A stretch of DNA of 64,000 nucleotides. It comes from Poseidonocella pacifica (GTDB taxonomy: Bacteria; Pseudomonadota; Alphaproteobacteria; Rhodobacterales; Rhodobacteraceae). The notes under the pieces are model-generated. The model had not been told where the DNA came from. It was given only the letters and a program-made list of their open reading frames with translations, and searched no databases. Shown here piece after piece: positions 54,572-63,905 of the stretch (positions are counted from its first letter, which is position 1; every line of letters starts with the position of its first letter). The DNA is taken from positions 661,842 to 725,841 of the forward strand of contig NZ_FOJU01000002.1 of NCBI RefSeq assembly GCF_900111875.1, in the 5' to 3' direction. The translations under genes and the position numbers were made by a program.

Positions 54572-56167
54572 TCAGTCCCGCCGGTCGCGCTCCAGCGGAT
54601 AATAAACTCGTCGATACTCAAACTCGATCTCCCCCTGCTGCTGTGCAGGTTGCACCCAAGGGTTGGTTTCGACAACGATTTCCTTCAACCCCCCGCCATC
54701 GGGTGCGGAGATCTTTTCCGTTCGCGTCGCCTGCGTCGGCCGGTTGGGGCGGCAGGGGCTTGTGGTGGGGGTGGGGGCACTGGCGGCGGGGCTTCGCCCC
54801 TCCGCCGGCGCCTTCGGCAAGGCAGAGCCCCCTTGTAGCGGGCACGGACCAGTCTCAATGTCCGCGGTTGTCGCAGGCTTGGCCGGTTCGACGATCTGGC
54901 CGGCTTTCCGGCGACGATAGAAGGTGCTTCTCGACATTCCGAGCTCGACCCACGGCTGCCGAGCCTCGCGGTCATTCTCCTCCAGCCACGCATCGCGCGA
55001 CATCGCACCGGCGGCCTGACGCCGCTGGCATTCCCGCTCGGCCTTCCTGCGGGCGCGCTCGCACTTCGGCATCACTTGCTCGAGGCCGAGCGTCCGGGCT
55101 CCTGCCGCGGTCACGCCGAGCATGTCGGCAATGGTGGCGCCGGCATAGTGATACCGCCCGTCAAAGAGAGGCGCACCGCTCTGGGGGAGATCGGCATGAC
55201 GGGCGGCCATCCTCGCGACGCCGGACACTTCGGAGGGGGGAAGGCCAGGGGTGGCCTCGGCGGCCATTGCCTGAACGCGGTCCGGTATTTCCGCGGCGCC
55301 GAATGTGTGGGAGAGGCAAGCCGCATAGAGATGCAGCCAGGTGTTCCGGGTGCCGACCGGCACGTGACCACCCCATGACAGACGCAGGCGATCGAGATCA
55401 CGCAAGACCGCCGAGAATCGCGCGCGCACGGGGAGCCCCCCGGAATGCTTTCGCGCAGCGTGCTGCTTCCGGCGCACCTGCCGATATTTCAGCTCCTCCC
55501 GGGTCGGGCGGCCTGCGGCGATGTAAATGTCGTCGGCCAGCCGATCGAAGTCGTAGCGTTCCAGGGTGCCGCCGATGATCGACGCGATCTTCTGGCTCTT
55601 GCTGTTAAGCGAGCCGGGCAGCCGAGTGATGCGTGCGGCATCACGGCAAGCAGGATCGGCCCCGAGGGAGCGGAAGTGCTCGATCACCACGTTCTGCGCC
55701 TCCTGCCACCGCGGCAGGGCCTTGGGCGGCAGGGGCTTGATTAGCCAGATTGCAGCCAGGCCGCGTCCCGTGGAAAGAAGCACGCTCGGCTGCGGCAGCT
55801 TCAGTGACAGGCAGTGCATCGTCACATCGAGCGACCACGCCCCCACGGACCTGCTGGCGCCGGGTGGCAGGCGGTCAATATCGAGGTCCAGGAACAGGCC
55901 GTTCAAAGCGGCGAGATGGCTCACTTTTCGGGGGCCATGGAAGCGATGGAGGCTGATATATCCGTCGCTATCCAGAAAATTATTGGCCAACACTGGAGCG
56001 GTGGTCAGGGTGTATGTCTTGGAATGTGCCCGTCCGGTCGCATCCTTCGCCATGAGGGTCGTCTTGCCGATCGCATCTTCCGGATGCAGCAGACGGACGT
56101 AGGCTTCAGTGGTGAGTCTCGGCGCTGCCGAGCCCGTCTCGAAATCGGTCTGGTCAAAGTGTTTCAT
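54572..56167 (-). CDS. AEP-type replication primase (RepB-family DNA primase-like)
   Basis: A 531-residue protein. The archaeo-eukaryotic primase core has the metal motif LFLDLDID (D94 and D96), STGRGLAAIWLI at about 132-143 and the RDAARITRLPGSLNSKS motif at about 175-191, as in RepB-family primases of plasmids and islands. A helix-turn-helix (LGMSRSTFYRRRKAG) lies near residue 420. The C-terminus is Pro/Ala-rich. It probably starts replication of the mobile element after transfer or excision. Confidence 0.75.
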   Translation of the reverse strand: MKHFDQTDFETGSAAPRLTTEAYVRLLHPEDAIGKTTLMAKDATGRAHSKTYTLTTAPVLANNFLDSDGYISLHRFHGPRKVSHLAALNGLFLDLDIDRLPPGASRSVGAWSLDVTMHCLSLKLPQPSVLLSTGRGLAAIWLIKPLPPKALPRWQEAQNVVIEHFRSLGADPACRDAARITRLPGSLNSKSQKIASIIGGTLERYDFDRLADDIYIAAGRPTREELKYRQVRRKQHAARKHSGGLPVRARFSAVLRDLDRLRLSWGGHVPVGTRNTWLHLYAACLSHTFGAAEIPDRVQAMAAEATPGLPPSEVSGVARMAARHADLPQSGAPLFDGRYHYAGATIADMLGVTAAGARTLGLEQVMPKCERARRKAERECQRRQAAGAMSRDAWLEENDREARQPWVELGMSRSTFYRRRKAGQIVEPAKPATTADIETGPCPLQGGSALPKAPAEGRSPAASAPTPTTSPCRPNRPTQATRTEKISAPDGGGLKEIVVETNPWVQPAQQQGEIEFEYRRVYYPLERDRRD

Positions 56168-56256
56168 CTGGAGGAACTGGTGCTGAACGCACCTGCCTCA
56201 AAACGTGAACATCCCAACTCTTCCGCGTGAACAACGGCCACCCCCTGCGCGTGGCC

Positions 56257-56739
56257 ATGACGTGGAGGCAAGGCATTTCCGCTCCGAGTCATGTCGACCG
56301 AAATTCCAATCAGGCCGGGCATACCGCCCGGTCTGAAACACTGGAGAACGACACGACCTCGACGAACAACAACCGCCCCAACCCGCTGAATGAGCCGGGC
56401 CGTCCAGACGCGGAAGCGTGCCGGATCGTCCTCACCAACCAGGCGACGATCGATGACGCGGTCGCCACCCTGTCCTCGAGCGAGACGATCGCCGTGGCCC
56501 TCGCCTTTGGTCGGGCCGATCTACTGCCGAGCGACTACCGCGACTTCCGGTCGGCATGGCGCCGGCACAACACGCGCCAGCGCACCCTGATGGATCTTGC
56601 CGCGAAGGCCCGGTGGCCGGGTCGCCATGAAAGGGTTGTTTGCAGAAAGACCACTGGCAACCGGTCGAACTCAAACTGTTGCGCTTGCGCATGGATCGCG
56701 CGCACTCATCAGCAGGTCATCTGGCTGCCCCAAAACTGA
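56257..56739 (+). CDS. Unknown protein of the accessory region
   Basis: A 160-residue frame from ATG 56257 (GTG at 56227 possible). The part VLTNQATIDDAVATLSSSETIAVALAFGRADLLPSDYRDFRSAWRRHN (in parts, about 57-105) looks protein-like, but the start and end do not. No motif was recognised. It is divergent from the primase gene across 90 bases. Confidence 0.35.
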   Translation: MTWRQGISAPSHVDRNSNQAGHTARSETLENDTTSTNNNRPNPLNEPGRPDAEACRIVLTNQATIDDAVATLSSSETIAVALAFGRADLLPSDYRDFRSAWRRHNTRQRTLMDLAAKARWPGRHERVVCRKTTGNRSNSNCCACAWIARTHQQVIWLPQN

Positions 56740-57210
56740 CCCGCCCCCGCACAACGGCGAGAGCGGCTGATTCCAGGCGGTAGTGACTCCCGGCGGATTG
56801 TGTTGAAAAACTCTCCTACAGTGCGCTGAACCAGTTTCGGCAGAACACAATTCCAATCTATGGGAATTTCGGCGGCACCCCTGGGCGCAATTTGCTTGTC
56901 GGAGAACAGCTTCCCGCTTTGTAGAGTTTTGCAATTGCAGCAGGTAGTTTTTCCACGGAATCGGAGGATTGTGGACATTCGCTGCGCAGCAGAGGGTTCT
57001 TCGCATGGAATGCCGAAGGGCCATGCGCGGGTGACGATTCGTGTGCGACCGGAACGTGGGTAGTTCGGGCTAACGCTTGACGCTGCGCCAATAAAACGAA
57101 GGCGATGTTCAACTGGTAAGCCAACTTTTAAATTCAGCGCCGGTGACCGTCTTGCGCATCATTGGCCCGAGGACTACCGTTCTGGCAGTGCTATCACCCA
57201 GAGGAACTCA
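56740..57210. other. Gene-free stretch with an IS-end-like string
   Basis: About 470 bases without a gene that I can support. A string GATTGTGTTGAAAAACTC at 56796-56813 resembles the ends of several insertion sequences, and the surroundings look like decayed IS sequence. The last 90 bases form the leader of the GmrSD-like gene. Confidence 0.35.
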
Positions 57211-58893
57211 ATGAAAACATTTAGCTTCGACGATATCGGAATTGCAAAGATTTTTGCTAATTTCTCATTGGTTATTCCTCCGCACCAACGCGATTATGCA
57301 TGGACTAACGAGGAGGTGGAACAGCTTTTCTCAGACGTCGAAGCGGCGTATCGTGGAAGCTCTGAGTATTTCCTTGGCACTATTGTAGCAATCGAAGGAA
57401 CGGATTCCGGCACACTAAGTGTCGTGGATGGTTAGCAAAGGCTGACGACTACCTATTTGCTGCTTGCTGCTATAAGGGATTACTTACACGAGAAAAAAAT
57501 TGGTGAAGAGATATCTACGTCACTTCAGAATAGCTATCTTTTTAGCAGCGACCGGCGCGAAGGCTTCAAACAGAGGCTCGCTCTAAACACTGATGACAGG
57601 ACCTTCTTCAAAAATCTCACATCAAAGAATACCGAGAAAGATTGGCCCCCGAAAGTTAGCCGGACTTCTCACAAACTCCTAAAGAACGCCTATTTTTGTG
57701 CTGCAAAGCGCGTCGAAAGTATTGCAATTTCGGTCTCGGGTGTTGATGCCCCTGCAACGTTAAATAATTGGATCGACTATCTTGAGAACGCGGCGCAAGT
57801 CATATTGTTGCGTGCGCATGATCAGTCGCGTGCTTTCAAGATGTTTGAGACGTTGAACGACCGCGGGCTGCGGACCTCCCAAGCTGATCTTGTGAAGAGC
57901 TACCTATTCGGCCTCGCCGACAAACAGGTCGGTCTCGCACAATCCAAATGGTCGAACATGTTGGAAAATTTGCAGGACCTTGGAGGTGACGACCCACAAG
58001 TGTCTTTCCTGCGACACTACTTAATTGCTTTTTCTGGGTTTGTGCGCGCCGATGGTGTCTACGACGCAATCCAGAACAGGTATAAAAATGAAGGAACTTC
58101 AATCTCCTTCCTGACATCTTTGGCAGAAACTTCACGCATTTACACGGCGACCTTCAATCCAGAAAGTGAGTTCTGGGATGACTATTCGCCTGCTTCTCGA
58201 AAATACCTTGAGGACTTCAACTTCTTTGATCTCCGGCCGATGAGACCGCTCCTCTTGGCGGTTTCGACCAAGTTCGATAAGAACGAATTTTCAAAATCCA
58301 TCCGATGCCTCAGTTCTCTTAGTTTGCGCCTTGTAATGTCGGCAAGGACCCGCAGTGGCGCGAATGAGCAAGCCTTCGCAGACGCTGCAATAAAAATCAC
58401 TGAAGGTGAGATCGTGAAGCATAAGGATCTTGTCGAAGCATTGAAAAAGATCTTTGTGTCGGATAAAGATTTTCAGGAAGTGTTTGCAAACGCTCGTGTT
58501 TCGAAAGCGGCTCTGGCCCGGTATATCCTAAGAGAGTTGGAACACACTATGTCGCCGGACAAAAAAGAGGAGGAGTGGGTCAACACCGATCCGCAGCAGA
58601 TTACCCTTGAGCACATTCTCCCCAAGACTTTCCCGGAGACTGGCTGGGAGAATTTTGATGCTGATACACACATGGAATATAAAACTCGGCTCGGCAACCT
58701 TTGCCTTCTAAAGAGAAGTGAGAACAACGGCATGTCGAATGACAGCTTCCCAGCCAAGAAACCATTCTTTGCAAAGAGCAGTTTAACCACAACATCCCAA
58801 CTTAGAGAATACGAAGACTGGTCACCACAGAATCTGGAAGATCGGCAGCGGAAACTGGCAACACTGGCACTGCTGACATGGCCTGCTATTTAG
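57211..58893 (+). pseudogene. GmrSD-like DUF262/DUF1524 type IV restriction protein, interrupted by one amber codon
   Basis: Apart from one stop the frame is open for 560 residues. The DUF262 half begins MKTFSFDDIGIAKIFANFSLVIPPHQRDYAW. A TAG at 57433-57435 (codon 75) replaces the first Gln of the NTP-binding/catalytic motif DGQQRLTT; the sequence reads DG-stop-QRLTTTYLL. The C-terminal DUF1524 half has the HNH-like pattern ITLEHILPKTFPETGW (about residue 480) and LGNLCLL...NNGMSNDSF. Fused GmrSD proteins cut DNA with modified cytosines. A single CAG-to-TAG change explains the break. The gene is richer in A+T than its neighbours, suggesting transfer. Confidence 0.85.
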
Positions 58894-58982
58894 TTCGAGA
58901 TCCCTCTGGTGAATTCCCGTGACATGCCATTGAGCGGCATTTAACAAATACCAATGGCCGGAAAGGGCCGGATTCAGACCGC

Positions 58983-59195
58983 GGCTATGTCTGAAAATCG
59001 TGCTGGCGGTGGATCAACTCAGGCCAGTAACGCCCTGAATGCTTCTACGGCATCGCCTTTGCGGCGCGCCACCATCCGACGGGCATAGCCCGCGAGATAC
59101 TTCGTCGCCGGACCTCGGAATGGTGTGCAAAATTTGCTCTTCCACTCAGCATGCAGCCCATTCAATCCTGAGGTGCAAAACTGCCCAGAAATTTT
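58983..59195 (-). mobile_element. Truncated IS end with transposase C-terminus (copy 1)
   Basis: Begins with GGCTATGTCTGAAAATCGTG at 58983, an end shared with 61011 and 63906. On the minus strand a transposase tail reads HAEWKSKF, RGPATKYLAGYARRMVARRKGD and AVEAFRALLA, with its stop at 59019-59021. The tail resembles IS1595-type proteins, whose last part often reads G-x-ATKYL. The other end and catalytic part are missing. It lies just downstream of the FG-GAP/unknown gene pair. Confidence 0.7.
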
Positions 59196-59222
59196 GCGAT
59201 CAACCCAGATTTGAAAGCAGGC

Positions 59223-59552
59223 TCAATTCTGCTCCGTCATTCCGGATTGTTGCATGCATTGCCTTGCAAGCGCATCGGCCCGGATATTGCCAGACTGGGT
59301 CAACAGGCAATCCATCGCCTCTTGCAGCTGCGCCGCATCACAGGAGAGCGCGCCATAGATGCCGGTCAGCCCATCGAGCCGTGCGATGATCGGGTCGGCG
59401 GTCGTGCTGTCCGTCCCGGACAACGCGCCCAGCATTTCCAACCATGACGAGACGGCCATCTGGCCCAGAAGGGCGCAGCGCGGCGGCGTGTCCGCGACGC
59501 CGGGGCCGGCCATCAGCCCCAGCAGGATCGCGCAGGAGGCAAGCCGCCTCAT
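59223..59552 (-). CDS. Small exported protein coupled to the FG-GAP protein
   Basis: A 109-residue protein with a signal peptide (MRRLASCAILLGLMAGPGVADT) and six cysteines in the body plus signal, of which four could form disulfides in the periplasm (CALLG, SCDAAQ, CLLTQ, RQCMQ). Its ATG overlaps the stop of the FG-GAP gene (ATGA). No family was recognised. Coupling suggests it acts with the surface protein. Confidence 0.7.
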   Translation of the reverse strand: MRRLASCAILLGLMAGPGVADTPPRCALLGQMAVSSWLEMLGALSGTDSTTADPIIARLDGLTGIYGALSCDAAQLQEAMDCLLTQSGNIRADALARQCMQQSGMTEQN

Positions 59553-60823
59553 GCAGCGCGCGCTTTGCGCCTGCGGCCGAAGGCCAGCAACCCGGCGGCG
59601 GAGCCGAGCAGCCAGATGCCGGCCGGCAAAGGCACCACGGAGGGATCGGCAGAGGCGAAGACATAGGCGGAGCCGCTGCCGCCGCCGCCATCATCATCTC
59701 CAAATGCGCCCACGATGGCGCTGGTGCCTGAGATCGCGACGGAATACCCGAAGTAGTCACCTGCGGCCGCATCCGATGCGGTCAGCTTGGTGATCTGCGC
59801 ACCGGTGGTCGCGTTGAACAGATAGGCAGAACCGCTGCTACTGCCACCATCATCATCTGCATATGCGCCCACGATGGCGGTGTTGCCTGAGATCGCGACG
59901 GAAGACCCGAAGTAGTCAACTGCCGCCGCATCCGATGCGGTCAGCTTGGCGATCTGCGCGCCGGTGGTCGCGTTGAACAGATAGGCCGAGCCGCTGGTAC
60001 TGCCACCATCATCATCTGCAAATGCGCCCACGACGGCGGTGTTGCCTGAGATCGCGACGGAATACCCGAAGTAGTCAACTGCCGCCGCATCCGATGCGGT
60101 CAGCTTGGCGATCTGCGCGCCGGTGGTCGCGTTGAACAGATAGGCCGAGCCGCTGTTAGTGCCACCATCATCATCTAAATATGCGCCCACGATGGCGGTG
60201 TTGCCTGAGATCGCGACGGACTGCCCGAAGTTGTCGAATGCGGCCCCATCCGATGCGGTCAGCTTGGCGATCTGCGCGCCGGTGGTCGCGTTGAACAGAT
60301 AGGCCGAGCCACTGTCAGAGCCATCGTCATCATCTGCATATGCGCCCACGATGGCGGTGTTGCCTGAGATCGCGACGGAATACCCGAACTGGTCCACTGC
60401 GGCCGCATCCGATGCGGTCAGCTTGGCGATCTGCGCGCCGGTGGTCGCGTTGAACAGATAGGAAGAACCGCTGAGGTTGCCACCATCATCATCTCCAATC
60501 GCGCCCACGATGGCGGTGTTGCCTGAGATCGCGACGGACCACCCGAATCTGTCGCTTGCGGCCGCATCCGATGCGGTCAGCTTGGCGATCTGCGCGCCAG
60601 TGGTCGCGTTGAACAGATAGGAAGAACCGCTGCCGCTGCCATCATCATCATCTGCATATGCGCCCACGATGGCGGTGTTGCCTGAGATCGAGGCGGACCA
60701 CCCGAAGGTGTCACTTGCGGCCGCATCCGATGCGGTTAATTTGAGTTGGTCGATTGACGAGGCCTGCGCGAGCGGTGCCAGCGCAAGCAGCGGGGGAAGA
60801 AAAAGGGCGAGATATGGGCGCAT
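59549..60823 (-). CDS. FG-GAP repeat protein with VPLPA-CTERM sorting signal
   Basis: A 424-residue exported protein. Signal peptide: MRPYLALFLPPLLALAPLAQA. Seven repeats of 53 residues follow, each beginning LTASDAAA and containing FG-x-SVAISGNTAIVGA, an acidic DDD(D/G)G-S-SGS loop that may bind calcium, and YLFNATTGAQI. Seven blades would close a beta-propeller. The end VPLPAGIWLLGSAAGLLAFGRRRK is the VPLPA-CTERM signal of Rhodobacteraceae, for surface sorting. The repeats are nearly identical in DNA with a 159-base period. The ATG at 60823 with AAGGA upstream was chosen. Confidence 0.9.
   Translation of the reverse strand: MRPYLALFLPPLLALAPLAQASSIDQLKLTASDAAASDTFGWSASISGNTAIVGAYADDDDGSGSGSSYLFNATTGAQIAKLTASDAAASDRFGWSVAISGNTAIVGAIGDDDGGNLSGSSYLFNATTGAQIAKLTASDAAAVDQFGYSVAISGNTAIVGAYADDDDGSDSGSAYLFNATTGAQIAKLTASDGAAFDNFGQSVAISGNTAIVGAYLDDDGGTNSGSAYLFNATTGAQIAKLTASDAAAVDYFGYSVAISGNTAVVGAFADDDGGSTSGSAYLFNATTGAQIAKLTASDAAAVDYFGSSVAISGNTAIVGAYADDDGGSSSGSAYLFNATTGAQITKLTASDAAAGDYFGYSVAISGTSAIVGAFGDDDGGGGSGSAYVFASADPSVVPLPAGIWLLGSAAGLLAFGRRRKARAA
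59745..60745 (-). repeat. Tandem 159-bp repeats inside the FG-GAP gene
   Basis: The string GTCAGCTTGG occurs at 59781, 59940 and 60099 and further on at the same 159-base spacing, and long stretches between are identical or nearly so. About six to seven units are present. Such high identity points to recent duplication or gene conversion, and the copy number may vary among strains. Confidence 0.85.
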
Positions 60824-61010
60824 TTCAAAAAATCCTTTTAAGAAAAGTGATTGGTATTTTTGACAACCATAGCGAGAAATGCGATGATCCCGCATCAATT
60901 AGATATCGCAGGACAAATATTAACAAGCAAGCCAAAATGCGAAGTGCTCCTTTTGAGCGACCCGATTGCATGGACGTTCTCACACAATTTGCAACCAAAG
61001 GGTGCGTGTC

Positions 61011-61552
61011 GGCTATGTCTGAAAATCGTGTTGGCGGTGAATTAAATCAGGCCAATATCGCCCTGAATGCGTCTATAGCATCGCTGTTGCGGCGCGCCAC
61101 CATCCGACGGGCATAGCTGTTTGATCCCACGGTTTGATGGTGTGATCTTTTCGCAGAAATGGAAGGAAGCATTATGGGACAAGTTCGTCACGGGCGAGCC
61201 CGTTCGCCCGCTCCAGGTCTTCTCGCAAGTCCGGCAGCGCCAGCGGCGCGCCCTGGTGCGTGTCGTCCCCCACGACGACCGCTCGGAGCTGGCGCAGCGC
61301 GGGCAGGCGCGCTCCGCCGCGGCTGCGTCGATCTCCACCACTGCTTCCGTGCGCCTTCATGCCGTCGCCTACGCGGCTTCGGCCTCAGCGATCTTCCGCG
61401 GAGGCAAGTTGGCGATCGACAACAAGAGGGCGTCGATGACGAACCGAGGGGTGTAGTGCATGCTGTGGGATCTCCGTCTGTGCGCGGAGAGACAATCTTG
61501 GCCGATTACGGCAAAAACGAAGCAACACCAACACGATTTTCAGACATAGCCC
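61011..61552 (-). mobile_element. 542-bp deletion derivative of an IS1595-like element (copy 2)
   Basis: The element is bounded by 24-base perfect inverted repeats: GGCTATGTCTGAAAATCGTG plus TTGG at 61011-61034 and its reverse complement at 61529-61552. On the minus strand it has a transposase N-terminal zinc ribbon (CPRCASSERSS ... RCRTCEKTWSGRTGSP, about 61205-61310) and the C-terminal YARRMVARR part with stop at 61047-61049. The central catalytic region is lost. It could be mobilised by a full copy elsewhere. No target duplication is clear. Confidence 0.75.
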
Positions 61553-61831
61553 AAGATCTTCATATTAAGCAAGTATCGATCATTCGCCTCACCTTGCACT
61601 ATCATTAGTCGCGACCAGAAGCCGGGCCTTGCGAAGGTGATTACAGAACTCAGCGAGTTTGATTAGCCTACCCTAACTGGTCCAGCTTGAATGTTGGCGC
61701 ATGATTGGCCTGCGCCGCTCTGCAAGCCCGCCCAATGGATTTCGCACATCAATTCCAAATCACTCGTTAGGTCGAAAGCGAATACCCCTTCTCAACCAGA
61801 GCATCAAAGAAATGCTCGGACGATCTACCGC

Positions 61832-62932
61832 CTATGGTGTATACGACCAGATGCCCATGCACCCAAATACCAAGCCTCTCACCAGTTCATCAATCTGGCC
61901 TTGCCGGTTTCTGGAACCGTACACCTTAGAGAAACGGGGATGTTGCGAGATGCGGCTGTAGCGGGTTTCGGCGTAATCCTCGACGCACGAACAGATCTCA
62001 TCTACCGTGACCCCATCGCCCTTGTACATCGCCTGACTTTTGGGGCTGCGACAGGCCTTCTGGATGTCGTTGTCACTTGCAATAATGGAGAGACCCGTTC
62101 CGGAGCCCATGCCAGCGGCTACCTTTAGTTGACTTCGTAACTGAATGTCTTCCTCTACCAGTTCCCAAGCATATTCCCCTTTACTATTGACAGCTTTAGG
62201 GTCGGTACCTTTTGAAATTAGCCAAACAGCAATTTTTTGAGCGTCAGGTGTCGTCTCACGGGCAAGATGGTGAAGGAGCGTTTGGCCGGGTGACTTACCA
62301 AAGACGCTTGTTTCGGAGTAATCCGCGTCGGATATACTATCGATTTTTTTTAATATATCTAGTGATGCGTTTGCACTGATAGCTGGCAAGATCCATCCGG
62401 TTTGATTTCGGGAAGTAATTGAAAAATCAGCTCCATATTCAATGATAAGGTCCAGTTTTTCCATGGTGATCTGGGCGTCTCTTCCCATGAATGCCCCGTG
62501 AAAGGCTGTCAAACCATTTTTTGAGACAAGGTTGGGGTCGGCACCAGCTTCCAGCAGCACCTTCATAGTGTGCAAAGAGTGATTTTTGTCCAAATGGGCG
62601 TGGATCGATGCCAGTTGCAGCGGTAAATTCAGGAAGCGATTACTCAATTCCTGATTTGGGTCTGCTCCCTGTGCCAGGATCAGGCCAATAACAGAAGGTT
62701 TGGCACCGCCCGACAAAGCCGCTTCAAGTAAGCTCATCCCATTTTTTCCTTTGCCATCGATCTCGCGTTTGTGCAGAGCGCCGTTGTCAAGGCATTCGCT
62801 GAAGCTGATGAAGTCTATGTTTGTCCAGTCCCAGCCGGGATTTTCAGGTTGGTAACAATACAGCTCAGCGTAGGCGGTGCTGGCAGAAATGAAAATGAAA
62901 ATGGCGCTCAGGGCATTCTTGAGAGTCGTCAT
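61832..62932 (-). CDS. Secreted ankyrin-repeat protein
   Basis: A 366-residue protein with a signal peptide (MTTLKNALSAIFIFISASTAYA). Several ankyrin units follow: GKNGMSLLEAALSGGAKPSVI..ILAQGADPNQ, LPLQLASIHAHLDKNHS..VLLEAGADPNL, NGLTAFHGAFMGRDAQ..LIIEYGADFSI, GQTLLHHLARETTPDAQ..WLISKGTDPKAV. A Cys-containing C-terminal part (ACRSPKSQ, EICSCVEDYAETRYS) follows. The ATG at 62932 starts the signal; the frame extends 51 bases upstream. It is clearly AT-richer than the core genes. Partner unknown. Confidence 0.82.
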   Translation of the reverse strand: MTTLKNALSAIFIFISASTAYAELYCYQPENPGWDWTNIDFISFSECLDNGALHKREIDGKGKNGMSLLEAALSGGAKPSVIGLILAQGADPNQELSNRFLNLPLQLASIHAHLDKNHSLHTMKVLLEAGADPNLVSKNGLTAFHGAFMGRDAQITMEKLDLIIEYGADFSITSRNQTGWILPAISANASLDILKKIDSISDADYSETSVFGKSPGQTLLHHLARETTPDAQKIAVWLISKGTDPKAVNSKGEYAWELVEEDIQLRSQLKVAAGMGSGTGLSIIASDNDIQKACRSPKSQAMYKGDGVTVDEICSCVEDYAETRYSRISQHPRFSKVYGSRNRQGQIDELVRGLVFGCMGIWSYTP

Positions 62933-63107
62933 GTGCACACCGTTTTTAAATATTCGTCGTACAAATTGAACATCTTTCAACAATGCTCAACCTTATTGAT
63001 CAAATTGAAACCATTGAATTTTCTGGTAAAATTGTACAGGTCAGTGAGATTGCAGGTAAAAAATCATGTTTGGACCAAGGGCACGCGCACATTTTGGTGC
63101 TCCCATA

Positions 63108-63905
63108 GGCTTTGTTGCACAAGTCGCGTTCAGCAATGATTCACTGCGTGAACCCAGCGTGCGAGCTGGCGTTCATGAGTAGCTGGACACCTACGACGTA
63201 CAAAACCCGAACCTGGGCGGAGTACAACCTTTCGCTTAAGCAACAGGGATCGCTCGCGATCTGGTTTGATCCTGAGATGGTGTGGGACGCTGCGCCATCT
63301 GATCGACGAGGCCTACAGCGACGCGGCGATACAGGCCTGTCTGAGGCTCAAAGCGGTGTTTGGCTTGCCGTTGAGGCAGACGGCAGGCTTTGTAGCCAGT
63401 CTACTCAAGCTTGTCGGGTTAGGCTGGCCTGTTCCAGACTTCAGCACCCTGCGCCGGCGACAACGAATCTTGTCCGTCGCCATCCCCTACAAGGGCTCAA
63501 CGGGGCCATTGCACTTGTTGATCGATGATACGGGCATCAATGCTGTGGGCGAAGGTGAGTGGAACGCTCGTAAGTATGGAGGCCCCAAACGTCGCGTATG
63601 GCGCAAGATACATATCGGGATTGATGAGCAAACACTGGAATTCCGGGCCATTGAGGTGACGAGCAGCGGTCTCGGGGATGCGTCTATGCTGCCGACCTAA
63701 TCAATCAGATCCCACCGGATCAGGATCTCGGGAGCGTCACGGCGGACGGGGCGTACGATACACGCACATGCCACGAGGCGATTGCGGCGCGCAACGCCGA
63801 TGCTGTCATCCCCCCGCGCAAGCACGCCAAGATGTGGAAGCCAGATACGTCAGGCGCCGGAGCACGCAATGAAGACGTGCGGTCCTCAAAGTACTTGGGC
63901 AGAGC
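63108..63905 (+). mobile_element. IS5-family (IS903-type) element, truncated by another insertion
   Basis: The left end GGCTTTGTTGCACAAGTC at 63108 is typical of IS903/ISL2-group elements. Its transposase gene starts at 63175. The element is cut at about 63905, where the GGCTATGTCTG end of another element begins, so its right end is not in the window at that place. Confidence 0.8.
63175..63905 (+). pseudogene. IS5-family transposase with two frameshifts and a 3' interruption
   Basis: WAEYNLSLKQQGSLAIWFDPEMVW is in the first frame. After an indel near 63318 the second frame gives SDAAIQACLRLKAVFGLPLRQT, the first catalytic Asp (LLIDDTGIN) and RRVWRKIHIGIDEQTLEFRAIEV. After a second indel near 63697 the frame gives DLGSVTADGAYDT (second Asp) and IPPRKHAKMW up to LGRA. 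The catalytic Glu region is missing because of the insertion at about 63905. It is inactive. Confidence 0.85.

Noticed and set aside
56860..57063. Small plus-strand frame before the GmrSD-like gene
   Set aside because: It lacks a ribosome site and protein-like composition; the area looks like decayed IS sequence.
57433..57435. Programmed recoding of the amber codon (for example pyrrolysine)
   Set aside because: The expected residue is Gln in a conserved motif and no pyrrolysine genes are seen; a point mutation is simpler.
59745..60745. CRISPR array
   Set aside because: The repeats are 159 bases, coding, and without short repeat-spacer structure; they are tandem domain repeats of one protein.
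61691..62128. Plus-strand frame over the ankyrin gene end
   Set aside because: Antisense to a well-supported ankyrin protein and without any recognisable domain.
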